This document shows positions 1-5,044 of a stretch of DNA of 9,757 nucleotides, one piece after another; the first letter of the stretch is position 1, and the number at the start of each line of letters is the position of its first letter. The stretch is taken from assembly GCA_038213615.1 (NCBI GenBank), contig JBBQSV010000025.1:1-9757 (forward strand), written 5' to 3'. Source of the DNA: JBBQSV01 sp038213615. Its GTDB lineage: Bacteria > Patescibacteriota > Saccharimonadia > Saccharimonadales > OMJO01. Both the position numbers and the translations under genes were made by a program. The notes below the pieces were generated by a model. The model did no database searches. It was not told the DNA's origin and saw only the letters and a program-made list of their open reading frames with translations.

Positions 1-8
1 GTGGCATG

Positions 9-32
9 AAAAAACCACCATTTCTGGTGGTT
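9..32 (-). terminator. Intrinsic terminator downstream of tRNA-Asn
   Basis: Read on the minus strand, an 8-bp perfect stem (AACCACCA / TGGTGGTT, 13-20 with 25-32) closes a GAAA tetraloop and runs into a T tract (9-14). This is a textbook Rho-independent terminator. It would end the transcript carrying the GIY-YIG gene and tRNA-Asn. On the plus strand no T tract follows the stem, so it should act in one direction only. Confidence 0.8.
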
Positions 33-73
33 CCAACATTTTGATCCCTGTATCGGGAAAATAGATTCTTTGA

Positions 74-134
74 GACCAAGGAGAGAAGTTAATTCAGGTC
101 TAGGAACTAGGTCTGCACTTTTCTCTGCTTGGTC
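74..134. repeat. Long inverted repeat abutting the tRNA 3' end
   Basis: Two 14-nt arms, 74-87 (GACCAAGGAGAGAA) and 121-134 (TTCTCTGCTTGGTC), are complementary except for one position. They enclose a 33-nt loop that contains a CTAG-GAA-CTAG motif and two AGGTCT direct repeats (97-115). The 121-134 arm begins at the base directly after the encoded CCA of tRNA-Asn. In the tRNA transcript it would form a stable hairpin just downstream of the mature 3' end. No T tract follows, so it is not itself an intrinsic terminator. It may guide 3' processing or be an end of the neighbouring element. Its function is unknown. Confidence 0.55.
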
Positions 135-209
135 TGGCTCCGGAGGCCGGACTCGAACCGGCAACCTTGGCGTTAACAGCGCCCTGCTCCACCATTGAGC
201 TACTCCGGA
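135..209 (-). tRNA. tRNA-Asn (anticodon GTT), CCA encoded
   Basis: The minus strand folds into a full cloverleaf. The acceptor stem is TCCGGAG/CTCCGGA (203-209 with 139-145), followed by U8-A9. The D-stem is GCTC/GAGC with a 7-nt loop containing GG. The anticodon loop is CTGTTAA, giving anticodon GUU for Asn codons. The variable loop has 5 nt and the T-arm is GCCGG-TTCGAGT-CCGGC. The discriminator is G (138) and CCA is encoded (135-137), giving 75 nt in total. The one flaw is a G27-A43 mismatch at the top of the anticodon stem. The first ten bases are shared with the end of the GIY-YIG reading frame. Transcription is probably from the promoter at 547-575 or from the nuclease's own promoter, so release of the tRNA needs RNase P cleavage within the mRNA. 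Confidence 0.95.
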
Positions 210-212
210 ATA
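184..212 (-). repeat. Direct repeat, copy 1: 5' part of functional tRNA-Asn
   Basis: This is the 5' part of the working tRNA gene plus a few flanking bases. Its two blocks, CTGCTCCACC (184-193) and GAGCTACTCCGGAATA (197-212), recur at 463-472 and 489-504, on the far side of the GIY-YIG gene. In this copy only three bases (ATT, 194-196) separate the blocks, and the D-arm is normal. The repeat runs from just 5' of the mature tRNA to base 27, at the start of the anticodon stem. Confidence 0.85.
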
Positions 213-448
213 AAACCTTTTATGAACACTCGTCCGTTGCCTGATTTAAGCTGTTTTTCTCTTAGTAAGGCTTCCGAACGACTGGCAACTGATTCTTTGT
301 AAATCAGCTCCCATACACCAGGAAATCTAGCAGTGTAACTTTTGAAAGTGTGCTCGTTATGCAATCTCAGTCGACCTTTCAAGTCGCGGGTCTGACCTAT
401 ATAGGATTGGCCAGCTTCCCTGTTGTAGATAGCATATACAAAGTACAT
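200..448 (-). CDS. Single-domain GIY-YIG nuclease, fused to tRNA-Asn 5' end
   Basis: This 82-aa protein is only a GIY-YIG nuclease domain, close in layout to the YhbQ/UPF0213 group (COG2827). Visible motifs are the degenerate GIY as V4-Y5-A6, then Y16-I17-G18, Arg26 (likely catalytic), His30/His33 in LHNEH, and the metal-binding Glu64 in EALLREKQLKSG. There is no second DNA-binding domain. The last codons (I-P-E-stop) are read from the acceptor stem of tRNA-Asn, and the TAG stop is tRNA bases 8-10. Upstream is a broken copy of the tRNA 5' end (463-504). A -10-like TAAAAT lies 6 nt before the ATG with no Shine-Dalgarno, so the mRNA may be leaderless. Family members nick or cut DNA. Here the context suggests a mobility or homing role in a small tRNA-targeting element, which is inference. 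Fold assignment is firm; function is not. Confidence 0.85.
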   Translation of the reverse strand: MYFVYAIYNREAGQSYIGQTRDLKGRLRLHNEHTFKSYTARFPGVWELIYKESVASRSEALLREKQLKSGNGRVFIKGFIPE

Positions 449-454
449 CTTAAT

Positions 455-483
455 ATTTTAATCTGCTCCACCTTCGCTGTACA
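455..483 (-). promoter_or_regulatory. Probable promoter of the GIY-YIG gene
   Basis: On the minus strand, TGTACA (483-478; 4 of 6 matches to TTGACA) and TAAAAT (460-455; 5 of 6 to TATAAT) are 17 bp apart. The start codon follows the -10 by 6 nt. The -35 hexamer is the exact centre of the 16-bp palindrome, and the spacer is made of duplicated tRNA D-arm sequence. The element would thus have its own promoter. Confidence 0.45.
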
Positions 484-504
484 GCGAAGAGCTACTCCGG
501 AATA
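463..504 (-). repeat. Direct repeat, copy 2: broken 5' part of tRNA-Asn
   Basis: The acceptor strand, bases 8-9 and 5' D-stem (489-504) and the 3' D-stem with the start of the anticodon arm (463-472) match the functional tRNA base for base. The three bases between them are replaced by 16. Beyond base 27 the tRNA match stops and AT-rich sequence leading into the GIY-YIG gene begins. It cannot form a tRNA because it lacks the anticodon arm, T-arm and 3' acceptor strand. The simplest reading is that this is the original 5' end, cut off when the element entered. Confidence 0.85.
473..488. repeat. Perfect 16-bp palindrome inside the broken tRNA D-loop
   Basis: TTCGCTGTACAGCGAA equals its own reverse complement. 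It replaces three D-loop bases of the tRNA fragment and covers the putative -35 box of the GIY-YIG gene. It could be an operator for a dimeric regulator, a nuclease recognition site, or a change that stops the fragment from behaving like a tRNA. Confidence 0.7.
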
Positions 505-546
505 TGCTAGATACTTGGGATAATTTTCCCTGATGGGGACCCAGGA

Positions 547-575
547 ATTATAGCGAACAGAGGAGTTTCTAGCAA
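547..575 (-). promoter_or_regulatory. Sigma70-type promoter for the tRNA-Asn/GIY-YIG unit
   Basis: On the minus strand, TTGCTA (575-570) and a perfect TATAAT (552-547) are separated by exactly 17 bp. Transcription should begin near 540, run through the broken tRNA fragment and the GIY-YIG gene, and end in tRNA-Asn. Its position suggests that it was the tRNA's own promoter before the insertion. Confidence 0.7.
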
Positions 576-589
576 ACCAGTGCTTGGCT

Positions 590-618
590 TTGGCTTTTTG
601 CGCACGAAGTTGTATAAA
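590..618 (+). promoter_or_regulatory. Promoter for the 161-aa protein gene, near leaderless
   Basis: TTGGCT (590-595) and TATAAA (613-618) are 17 bp apart. The ATG at 627 is only 8 nt beyond the -10, so transcription would begin on or just before the start codon. There is no Shine-Dalgarno. It is back to back with the tRNA-side promoter at 547-575. Confidence 0.6.
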
Positions 619-626
619 TTATAGTA

Positions 627-1112
627 ATGGGTGAATTACAAGAAGCAAGACCATTAGTTGCCTTTGAAGCAGGCCTGGAATCAGTACTCAGGGCACCAGT
701 TTATCCAGTTGGGATGGAGCCGTTCAGTTTGTCGGACTTAACCGAAGAAGCGACTACATATGGCAAAGTGGAGCAGTCTGAGCTAGAGGGCGGGCTTACA
801 TTTACATATTCACCACCTAATTTGCCTGGTGTGAGTGTAGAAGTCTGGTGCGATATTGGTGACGATAACAGATTTGTGGTAGTCGGTGGCTTAACACTAT
901 CCTGCCAAAATGGTGAGGAGCTACTTGTTTCTAGTGAATTAGATGATTCAGGTGATTCAGCATCGGTGGCCATAAATGTGGTCATGGGTGGTGAAATTAG
1001 TAGTAGCCTGGAGTTTGATATTAAGCCCTTTCTAGACAGTGTAGTCCCCCGGCTAACTGTGGCTACCTTGGCCATGCAGTTTTTTAATGAGGCAGAGGCT
1101 GTTGCGGCCTAG
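627..1112 (+). CDS. Hypothetical acidic protein, 161 aa
   Basis: I do not recognise this protein. It is strongly acidic and Ser/Gly-rich. Its middle and second half read as alternating beta strands (for example 79-90, 82-100 and 112-132 regions rich in V, I, L and T), and the C-terminus (about 139-158) looks helical. There is no signal peptide and no membrane segment, so it is probably cytoplasmic. The start is fixed by the promoter, which places the ATG at or beside the transcription start. It is convergent with the 470-aa gene, leaving 18 bp between stops and no visible terminator. Coding status is supported by an open frame of this length with its own promoter and clear acidic composition. 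The minus-strand frame inside it (701-1075) is low-complexity Ser/Thr and reads as a shadow. Confidence 0.7.
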   Translation: MGELQEARPLVAFEAGLESVLRAPVYPVGMEPFSLSDLTEEATTYGKVEQSELEGGLTFTYSPPNLPGVSVEVWCDIGDDNRFVVVGGLTLSCQNGEELLVSSELDDSGDSASVAINVVMGGEISSSLEFDIKPFLDSVVPRLTVATLAMQFFNEAEAVAA

Positions 1113-1130
1113 TCTTCTATAGCTTTGGCA

Positions 1131-2543
1131 TCAAGAAACGGGCGGTTCACCATCAGGGGCTGGCAGCTGGTAGTAGTTTACTGCCCTTTTTCTAGTATCT
1201 AGACGGCGTTTCTGCTCGAGCTGTACTTGACCAGTTTCAATTTGTGGCTTAAGGATTGTTTGTACGGCTGCAGCGGATATCTTGCGACCAAATTCAGTTT
1301 CATAGGCCTCGACCAGATCGTCAGTCTTAAGGGGTTGCTCTTTACTGCCCAGAATTTTTATAAGCTGACCCGCAGTTGTTGCTTGTGGCTGCCTCTGAGC
1401 ATTGCTGGAATTTTTGTATGCTTTGGCGGATAGGGTTTTTATATTTGCCCTATTGGACATGATCTCATGGGCAAGCCTAGTGCCTCTTTGCAGAGTGGCT
1501 GGGTCCATATAATCAATGCCGACAATTATTTGTATTAGTTCGTCTATGGCGTCTCTGAATTCTGGGTTTACAGTAACTCTAGTATGTCCACCATCGTTGA
1601 AGGTGGTAAGCCTTCTTATGCCGGGTAGGACTCTCTGGGTTCTGTCATCTAGGCCTTTATTGGCGCCATCACCCGATAGGATCGAAGAGAGTGCTAGTCT
1701 GATATTCGCTGGGTCGGCAGCGGGATCATGTGATAGGACGTTCTTGACTACAAAGTCTAAACAGGCGCCTGCACTAAAAGTTCTTTGCCCAGACGCTACA
1801 AGCTGATCAGCATACCTATAGACACTGTCTAATACGCCATTTAGTTTGCGCCGTCGGCCATCAGCTGGGTTTAGCACTTCTACTATTTCGAATTGGCGGT
1901 CGTTTTCGGTATCTCGTTTAACATCTATTACGCCTATCTTGTCTAGAGCTTCTACGGCCGCGTCAGTATTGACTAGCCTTTGGCGGTATTGAGGAGTACT
2001 AGCATCCAGGTTCTCAATACCGGCACATTGTACAACTGTCAGGCCTGCCCCGGCTGACGGATGGGTTAGCAATTGCAATAGGACGCCAGCTCTGTGTTCG
2101 GGGGCTCTGTTGTCTGAGGAGCTGGTTGTCGGGCCAAACAATTTTTGCACGGATAAGTCGCGATGTTTTAGGCTCCAGCCTAATATTAAACCAGCAAATG
2201 GTACCCCAACCTCCTTACCTTGTTCGGTCAGGTCATAGCCCACGGCAATTTTGTCTCTATGTAAATACTCGGCCTTCACCACCTGCCCAATAGGTTCAAA
2301 ACTTGACTGACAATATTGAAAAGCGACATTTTTACTTGGTATCCATTGGGCGTCCGCAGCTTCTAGCCGTCGCCTTAGCGCAGAATCTAACCCGTTAACA
2401 TTGAGTGTTCGGTGCTCTTGGGCCATCACAAGCAAAGTTAAGGCCTTCATTTCATGATTGCCGACGGCCGCGGCTAGCTGAAGTGTCTCGTGGAATGGTT
2501 CATTAAGGACCTCTGGGGTAGCTTCTCCGTCAGGATTATTCAT
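1131..2543 (-). CDS. Unknown 470-aa protein with probable winged-helix segments
   Basis: I do not recognise the family. Counting from the ATG at 2543, three stretches look like winged-helix or HTH folds: roughly 30-125 (ending YDLTEQGKEVG, which resembles the wing of MarR/PadR-like proteins), 150-235 (from HRAGVLLQLLTH, then AVEALDKIGVIDVKR), and a clear C-terminal one near 388-460 (TAGQLIKIL to RRLDTRKRAVNYY). This suggests a DNA- or RNA-binding protein, perhaps a regulator. An in-frame ATG at 2597 would overlap smpB by 62 bp. The ATG at 2543 gives a compact ATGAATAA overlap with the smpB stop and fits translational coupling, so I prefer it. There is no good Shine-Dalgarno at either site. 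A TACAAA 5 nt upstream could also be a weak -10. It ends in TGA, which shows UGA is a stop here. Confidence 0.7.
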   Translation of the reverse strand: MNNPDGEATPEVLNEPFHETLQLAAAVGNHEMKALTLLVMAQEHRTLNVNGLDSALRRRLEAADAQWIPSKNVAFQYCQSSFEPIGQVVKAEYLHRDKIAVGYDLTEQGKEVGVPFAGLILGWSLKHRDLSVQKLFGPTTSSSDNRAPEHRAGVLLQLLTHPSAGAGLTVVQCAGIENLDASTPQYRQRLVNTDAAVEALDKIGVIDVKRDTENDRQFEIVEVLNPADGRRRKLNGVLDSVYRYADQLVASGQRTFSAGACLDFVVKNVLSHDPAADPANIRLALSSILSGDGANKGLDDRTQRVLPGIRRLTTFNDGGHTRVTVNPEFRDAIDELIQIIVGIDYMDPATLQRGTRLAHEIMSNRANIKTLSAKAYKNSSNAQRQPQATTAGQLIKILGSKEQPLKTDDLVEAYETEFGRKISAAAVQTILKPQIETGQVQLEQKRRLDTRKRAVNYYQLPAPDGEPPVS

Positions 2544-3018
2544 GTCTATTTGTAGTGTTAGTTGCTTGTTTGATGGCGCGTTGGGTATTACGTTCATCGT
2601 CGCGTTTTTTTAGCGTTTGGCGTTTGTCGTACTGCTTTTTGCCACGCCCCACGGCGATCTTTAGCTTTATGAACCGTCCTTGGATGATCATTTCGGTGGG
2701 CACAATTGTGCGGCCCTGTTGTTTAGCCGCAATCAGGTTGTCAATTTCTTTCCTTTTGGCCAAAAGCTTGCGGGTACGGGTTTGTTCGGATTCGGATAAA
2801 CTAATGCCGGTTGTTGATGAGATAGTCGAGTTAAGTAGCCACAACTCATCATCCTTAACTGTTACATACGACCCGCGAAGTTGGCCGTGGCCCATTCGCA
2901 AAGCCTTGGTCTCTGCCCCAGTCAGGGCAATGCCCACAGTTAAAGAGTCGCCTAGTTCATAATCATGGTAGGCGCGCTTGTTGCTGATTCGCTTGGTGCT
3001 GTTATTTTTGCGCTTCAT
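2536..3018 (-). CDS. smpB: SsrA-binding protein SmpB
   Basis: SmpB binds tmRNA and delivers it to stalled ribosomes for trans-translation. The 160-aa length is normal. Hallmarks in order are SNKRAYHDYEL (12-22), GIALTGAETKALRMGHGQLRGSYV (29-52, the OB-fold core that contacts the tRNA-like domain), DDELWLLNS (56-64), RKLLAKRKEIDNLI (83-96), and the tail YDKRQTLKKRD (130-140), the basic helix that probes the empty mRNA channel. The C-terminus continues as a Thr/Asn-rich stretch. No ssrA gene is visible in the window. It appears to lead a two-gene operon, because the next gene's preferred start overlaps its stop by 8 bp. A -10 lies 9 nt before the ATG and there is no Shine-Dalgarno, so the mRNA is probably leaderless. 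Confidence 0.97.
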   Translation of the reverse strand: MKRKNNSTKRISNKRAYHDYELGDSLTVGIALTGAETKALRMGHGQLRGSYVTVKDDELWLLNSTISSTTGISLSESEQTRTRKLLAKRKEIDNLIAAKQQGRTIVPTEMIIQGRFIKLKIAVGRGKKQYDKRQTLKKRDDERNTQRAIKQATNTTNRHE

Positions 3019-3027
3019 AACCCATTT

Positions 3028-3036
3028 ATTTTAGCA
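3028..3036 (-). promoter_or_regulatory. Extended -10 of the smpB promoter
   Basis: On the minus strand, TGCTAAAAT is an extended -10 (TGn plus TAAAAT), ending 9 nt before the smpB ATG. No good -35 sits at 17 bp, as is common with extended -10 promoters. The identical nine bases precede the glutaredoxin gene (8238-8246). Confidence 0.5.
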
Positions 3037-3077
3037 TAAGGTCTATTGACAAACCACCTAAACATTACAAAGAACTA

Positions 3078-4175
3078 CTAATATCGATTGAACTCTTGTT
3101 TGGCGACGTTCCACAGGCTGGGGTCGTGGGCTTTGACCATGCGCCAGTACCAATATTCGGCTCCCCACAAATCCATGGTCCGCATGCCAGTAGCCCGTCC
3201 GTACTCAAAACGGTCTTTTAGCCGAGCGGCGTCGAGCGATTTATTTTGTTCGGCCAACGATGCATCGGTAATAAATAGGTCATTGGGTGTCCAGGCCTCG
3301 GCCTGTAGTTCGTGGATGAAAGAATCACGATGGCGTGTTAACTGTACCCAGCCAGCCCTAAAGGCGTAGTACCAAGCCGGTATGGGGTATTCAAAGTAGC
3401 GATGGGTTAGGGTTTTGTCCCACACCCGTTTGTAAACAGAGATAGCAAATTTATCTGGTGTGGGTGCGCCAATTGGCGTGCCAATGGCATTGTTGCTCAT
3501 TGTAACCACCAGGGTGTGGTCGGGGTCTAATGACTTAACCAGGTTGTACTCGCTGACTAGGCGGTCTCGGTCAAAGTTGGTACATTTGCCAAAGACGGTC
3601 AAAAAGTATTCGTTTTCTAGCTGATAGCTGTCTAGGGCCGGATTGTCTTTGTAGCGCCCCACCACAGCCGCAATAAAATCATTAAGTTTAGACTCCCAAA
3701 CAGACTTTGGGGTGTTTTCTGCCCAGCTGGGTTCGTGACATTCCGGCCAGCGTGGTTGGCGTAAGCCCAGTGTCAATGAAACTTTGGCGTGGCCTTTGTT
3801 GGCCATGGCGAATTGCCAGTCTAGCTGGCTAAAGTCGTAGTGGCCCTCTTTGGATTCTATGTCGTTCCAATAACTAACTAGGCGAAAGCGTTTGACGTGC
3901 AGATCGTCAATCATGGCCTGCATGGTTTGCTTAGGGTCTAGCCCCAGGGCCTTGGTGTAGTCGGGCACAAAAGTTACTCCCATGGCAAAGGGTTCTTTGG
4001 CGTGTTTGGCGATGTACCAACGGGCGATACCATACATGCCACCAAAGCAAAAGATCACCACTACCATCAGGCTCAGCCAGACTTTTCGCCACCAGCCACC
4101 ACCTAGCCAATAATGCCAAGGCCAGCTGACCATTTTAGCGACTAAACTCTTTGATTTCTTTTTGCCCACAGTCAT
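3078..4175 (-). CDS. Membrane-anchored clan GH-A glycoside hydrolase, TIM barrel
   Basis: This 365-aa protein has a Lys-rich N-terminus, one hydrophobic segment (about 32-52, LSLMVVVIFCFGGMYGIA) and a (beta/alpha)8 domain that would face outward. Eight candidate strands can be followed (near 65, 97, 132, 183, 222, 243, 287 and 332). Clan GH-A enzymes place the acid/base Glu after strand 4, usually preceded by Asn, and the nucleophile Glu after strand 7. Here these are N188-E189 (QLENEY) and E293 (HELQAEAW). WNDIESKEGHYDFSQLD (103-119) matches the start of many cellulase- or beta-galactosidase-like GH-A proteins. The substrate cannot be read from sequence. It lies head to head with a glycosyltransferase, so envelope or host-surface glycan work is plausible. 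A -10-like TAATAT ends 6 nt before the ATG. Confidence 0.85.
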   Translation of the reverse strand: MTVGKKKSKSLVAKMVSWPWHYWLGGGWWRKVWLSLMVVVIFCFGGMYGIARWYIAKHAKEPFAMGVTFVPDYTKALGLDPKQTMQAMIDDLHVKRFRLVSYWNDIESKEGHYDFSQLDWQFAMANKGHAKVSLTLGLRQPRWPECHEPSWAENTPKSVWESKLNDFIAAVVGRYKDNPALDSYQLENEYFLTVFGKCTNFDRDRLVSEYNLVKSLDPDHTLVVTMSNNAIGTPIGAPTPDKFAISVYKRVWDKTLTHRYFEYPIPAWYYAFRAGWVQLTRHRDSFIHELQAEAWTPNDLFITDASLAEQNKSLDAARLKDRFEYGRATGMRTMDLWGAEYWYWRMVKAHDPSLWNVAKQEFNRY

Positions 4176-4179
4176 TTGT

Positions 4180-4187
4180 TAATATTA
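4180..4187. promoter_or_regulatory. Palindromic -10 element shared by divergent genes
   Basis: TAATATTA is its own reverse complement, so each strand reads TAATAT (5 of 6 matches to TATAAT). It lies in the 20-bp gap between the glycoside hydrolase ATG (4175, 6 nt away) and the glycosyltransferase ATG (4196, 10 nt away). Both starts lack a Shine-Dalgarno and would be nearly leaderless. The -35 boxes are weak on both sides. Confidence 0.45.
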
Positions 4188-4195
4188 GTCGACCA

Positions 4196-5044
4196 ATGAA
4201 AAAATTATTAACGATAAGCATAATTATACCCGTTTATAACGAGCAAGGCTACCTGGCGACTTGCCTAGACGCCATTGCCAAACAGACCATCAAGCCCCTA
4301 GAAGTGATTGTGGTAGACAACAACTCTACCGACAAAACGGTGCGCATAGCCAAGGGCTACAAGTTTGTGAGGGTTGTCAAAGAACCCAAACAGGGCGTGC
4401 TTTATGCGCGGAATCGTGGTTTTGACGTGGCCAAAGGCGACATCATTGCCCGGATTGATGCCGACACGCTGCTGCCACTCTATTGGCTACACACACTACG
4501 GGAATTTTTTGATGCCCCAGATGTCGCGGCCGTGACTGGGCCAGTGTCTTATTATGATATGCCCTTGCCCTGGTTTAATTTTTGGCTAGATCACCCACTG
4601 CGCAAACTTCTGAATGTTTTGGCCCCGGACTGCCCGTTTTTGTTTGGTAGTAATATGGCTATCCGGCGCCAGGCATGGCAAGATATCAAACCCAAACTTT
4701 GCCAGCGTCGTAACATCCACGAAGATTTAGACCTGGCCATACACTTGCATCGCCAGGGCAAAAAGATCATTTACAGCAAGTGGCTGCATGTGGGTGCCTC
4801 GGCCCGGCGTTATGATGATAAATGGCCTGATTTTTTGCACTACGGGCAGATGTTCCGGCGGTCATATCGCCAACACGGCATACGTAGCGCGGCACCTCGG
4901 CTGGTGACCAGTTATTACACACTCGGATATTTGGTCACGTGGCCAGCCCGGCTGATGTATGACCCTGCTAAAAACAAACGTTCTATTAGACATGGGTTAT
5001 TTGGTGAGCGAAAAGTAGCCCGCAAAAACCCAATGTCTAGTTAG
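4196..5044 (+). CDS. Family 2 glycosyltransferase, GT-A fold
   Basis: This 282-aa enzyme would transfer a sugar from a nucleotide-sugar donor. GT2 marks are ISIIIPVYNE (7-16), VIVVDNNSTDKT (37-48) for nucleotide binding, ARNRG (71-75), the metal-binding D88-A89-D90, GSNMAIRR (151-158) in the acceptor region, and H175-E176-D177 carrying the likely catalytic base. The C-terminal part is basic (RYDDKW, MFRRSYRQHGIRS, KNKRSIRHG) with a weakly hydrophobic stretch at 237-255, so it probably rests on the inner face of the membrane. I chose ATG 4196 over the in-frame ATG at 4151. The upstream one would lie inside the divergent hydrolase gene, and the core motif normally starts within ten residues. 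Its stop overlaps the convergent nuclease gene by 8 bp. Acceptor and sugar are unknown. Confidence 0.92.
   Translation: MKKLLTISIIIPVYNEQGYLATCLDAIAKQTIKPLEVIVVDNNSTDKTVRIAKGYKFVRVVKEPKQGVLYARNRGFDVAKGDIIARIDADTLLPLYWLHTLREFFDAPDVAAVTGPVSYYDMPLPWFNFWLDHPLRKLLNVLAPDCPFLFGSNMAIRRQAWQDIKPKLCQRRNIHEDLDLAIHLHRQGKKIIYSKWLHVGASARRYDDKWPDFLHYGQMFRRSYRQHGIRSAAPRLVTSYYTLGYLVTWPARLMYDPAKNKRSIRHGLFGERKVARKNPMSS

Noticed and set aside
1..134. A tmRNA (ssrA) gene, expected sometimes near smpB
   Set aside because: Neither a tRNA-like Ala domain nor a tag-peptide frame could be found in this or any other intergenic stretch.
463..502. A second tRNA gene upstream of the GIY-YIG gene
   Set aside because: Only the 5' acceptor strand and D-arm are present, and the D-loop is replaced by a palindrome. 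There is no anticodon arm, T-arm or 3' acceptor strand.
701..1075. 124-aa open frame on the minus strand inside the 161-aa gene
   Set aside because: It is Ser/Thr/Pro-rich low-complexity sequence mirroring an acidic gene, with no start signal or -10 of its own. It reads as an antisense shadow.
2555..2962. 135-aa plus-strand frame opposite smpB
   Set aside because: It lies wholly within smpB, which is certain from its motifs. The product has no recognisable pattern and no promoter or ribosome binding site was found.
3046..3051. TTGACA on the plus strand between smpB and the hydrolase gene
   Set aside because: It is a perfect -35 hexamer, but no -10 lies at 16-19 bp and no plus-strand gene follows, so it is taken as chance.
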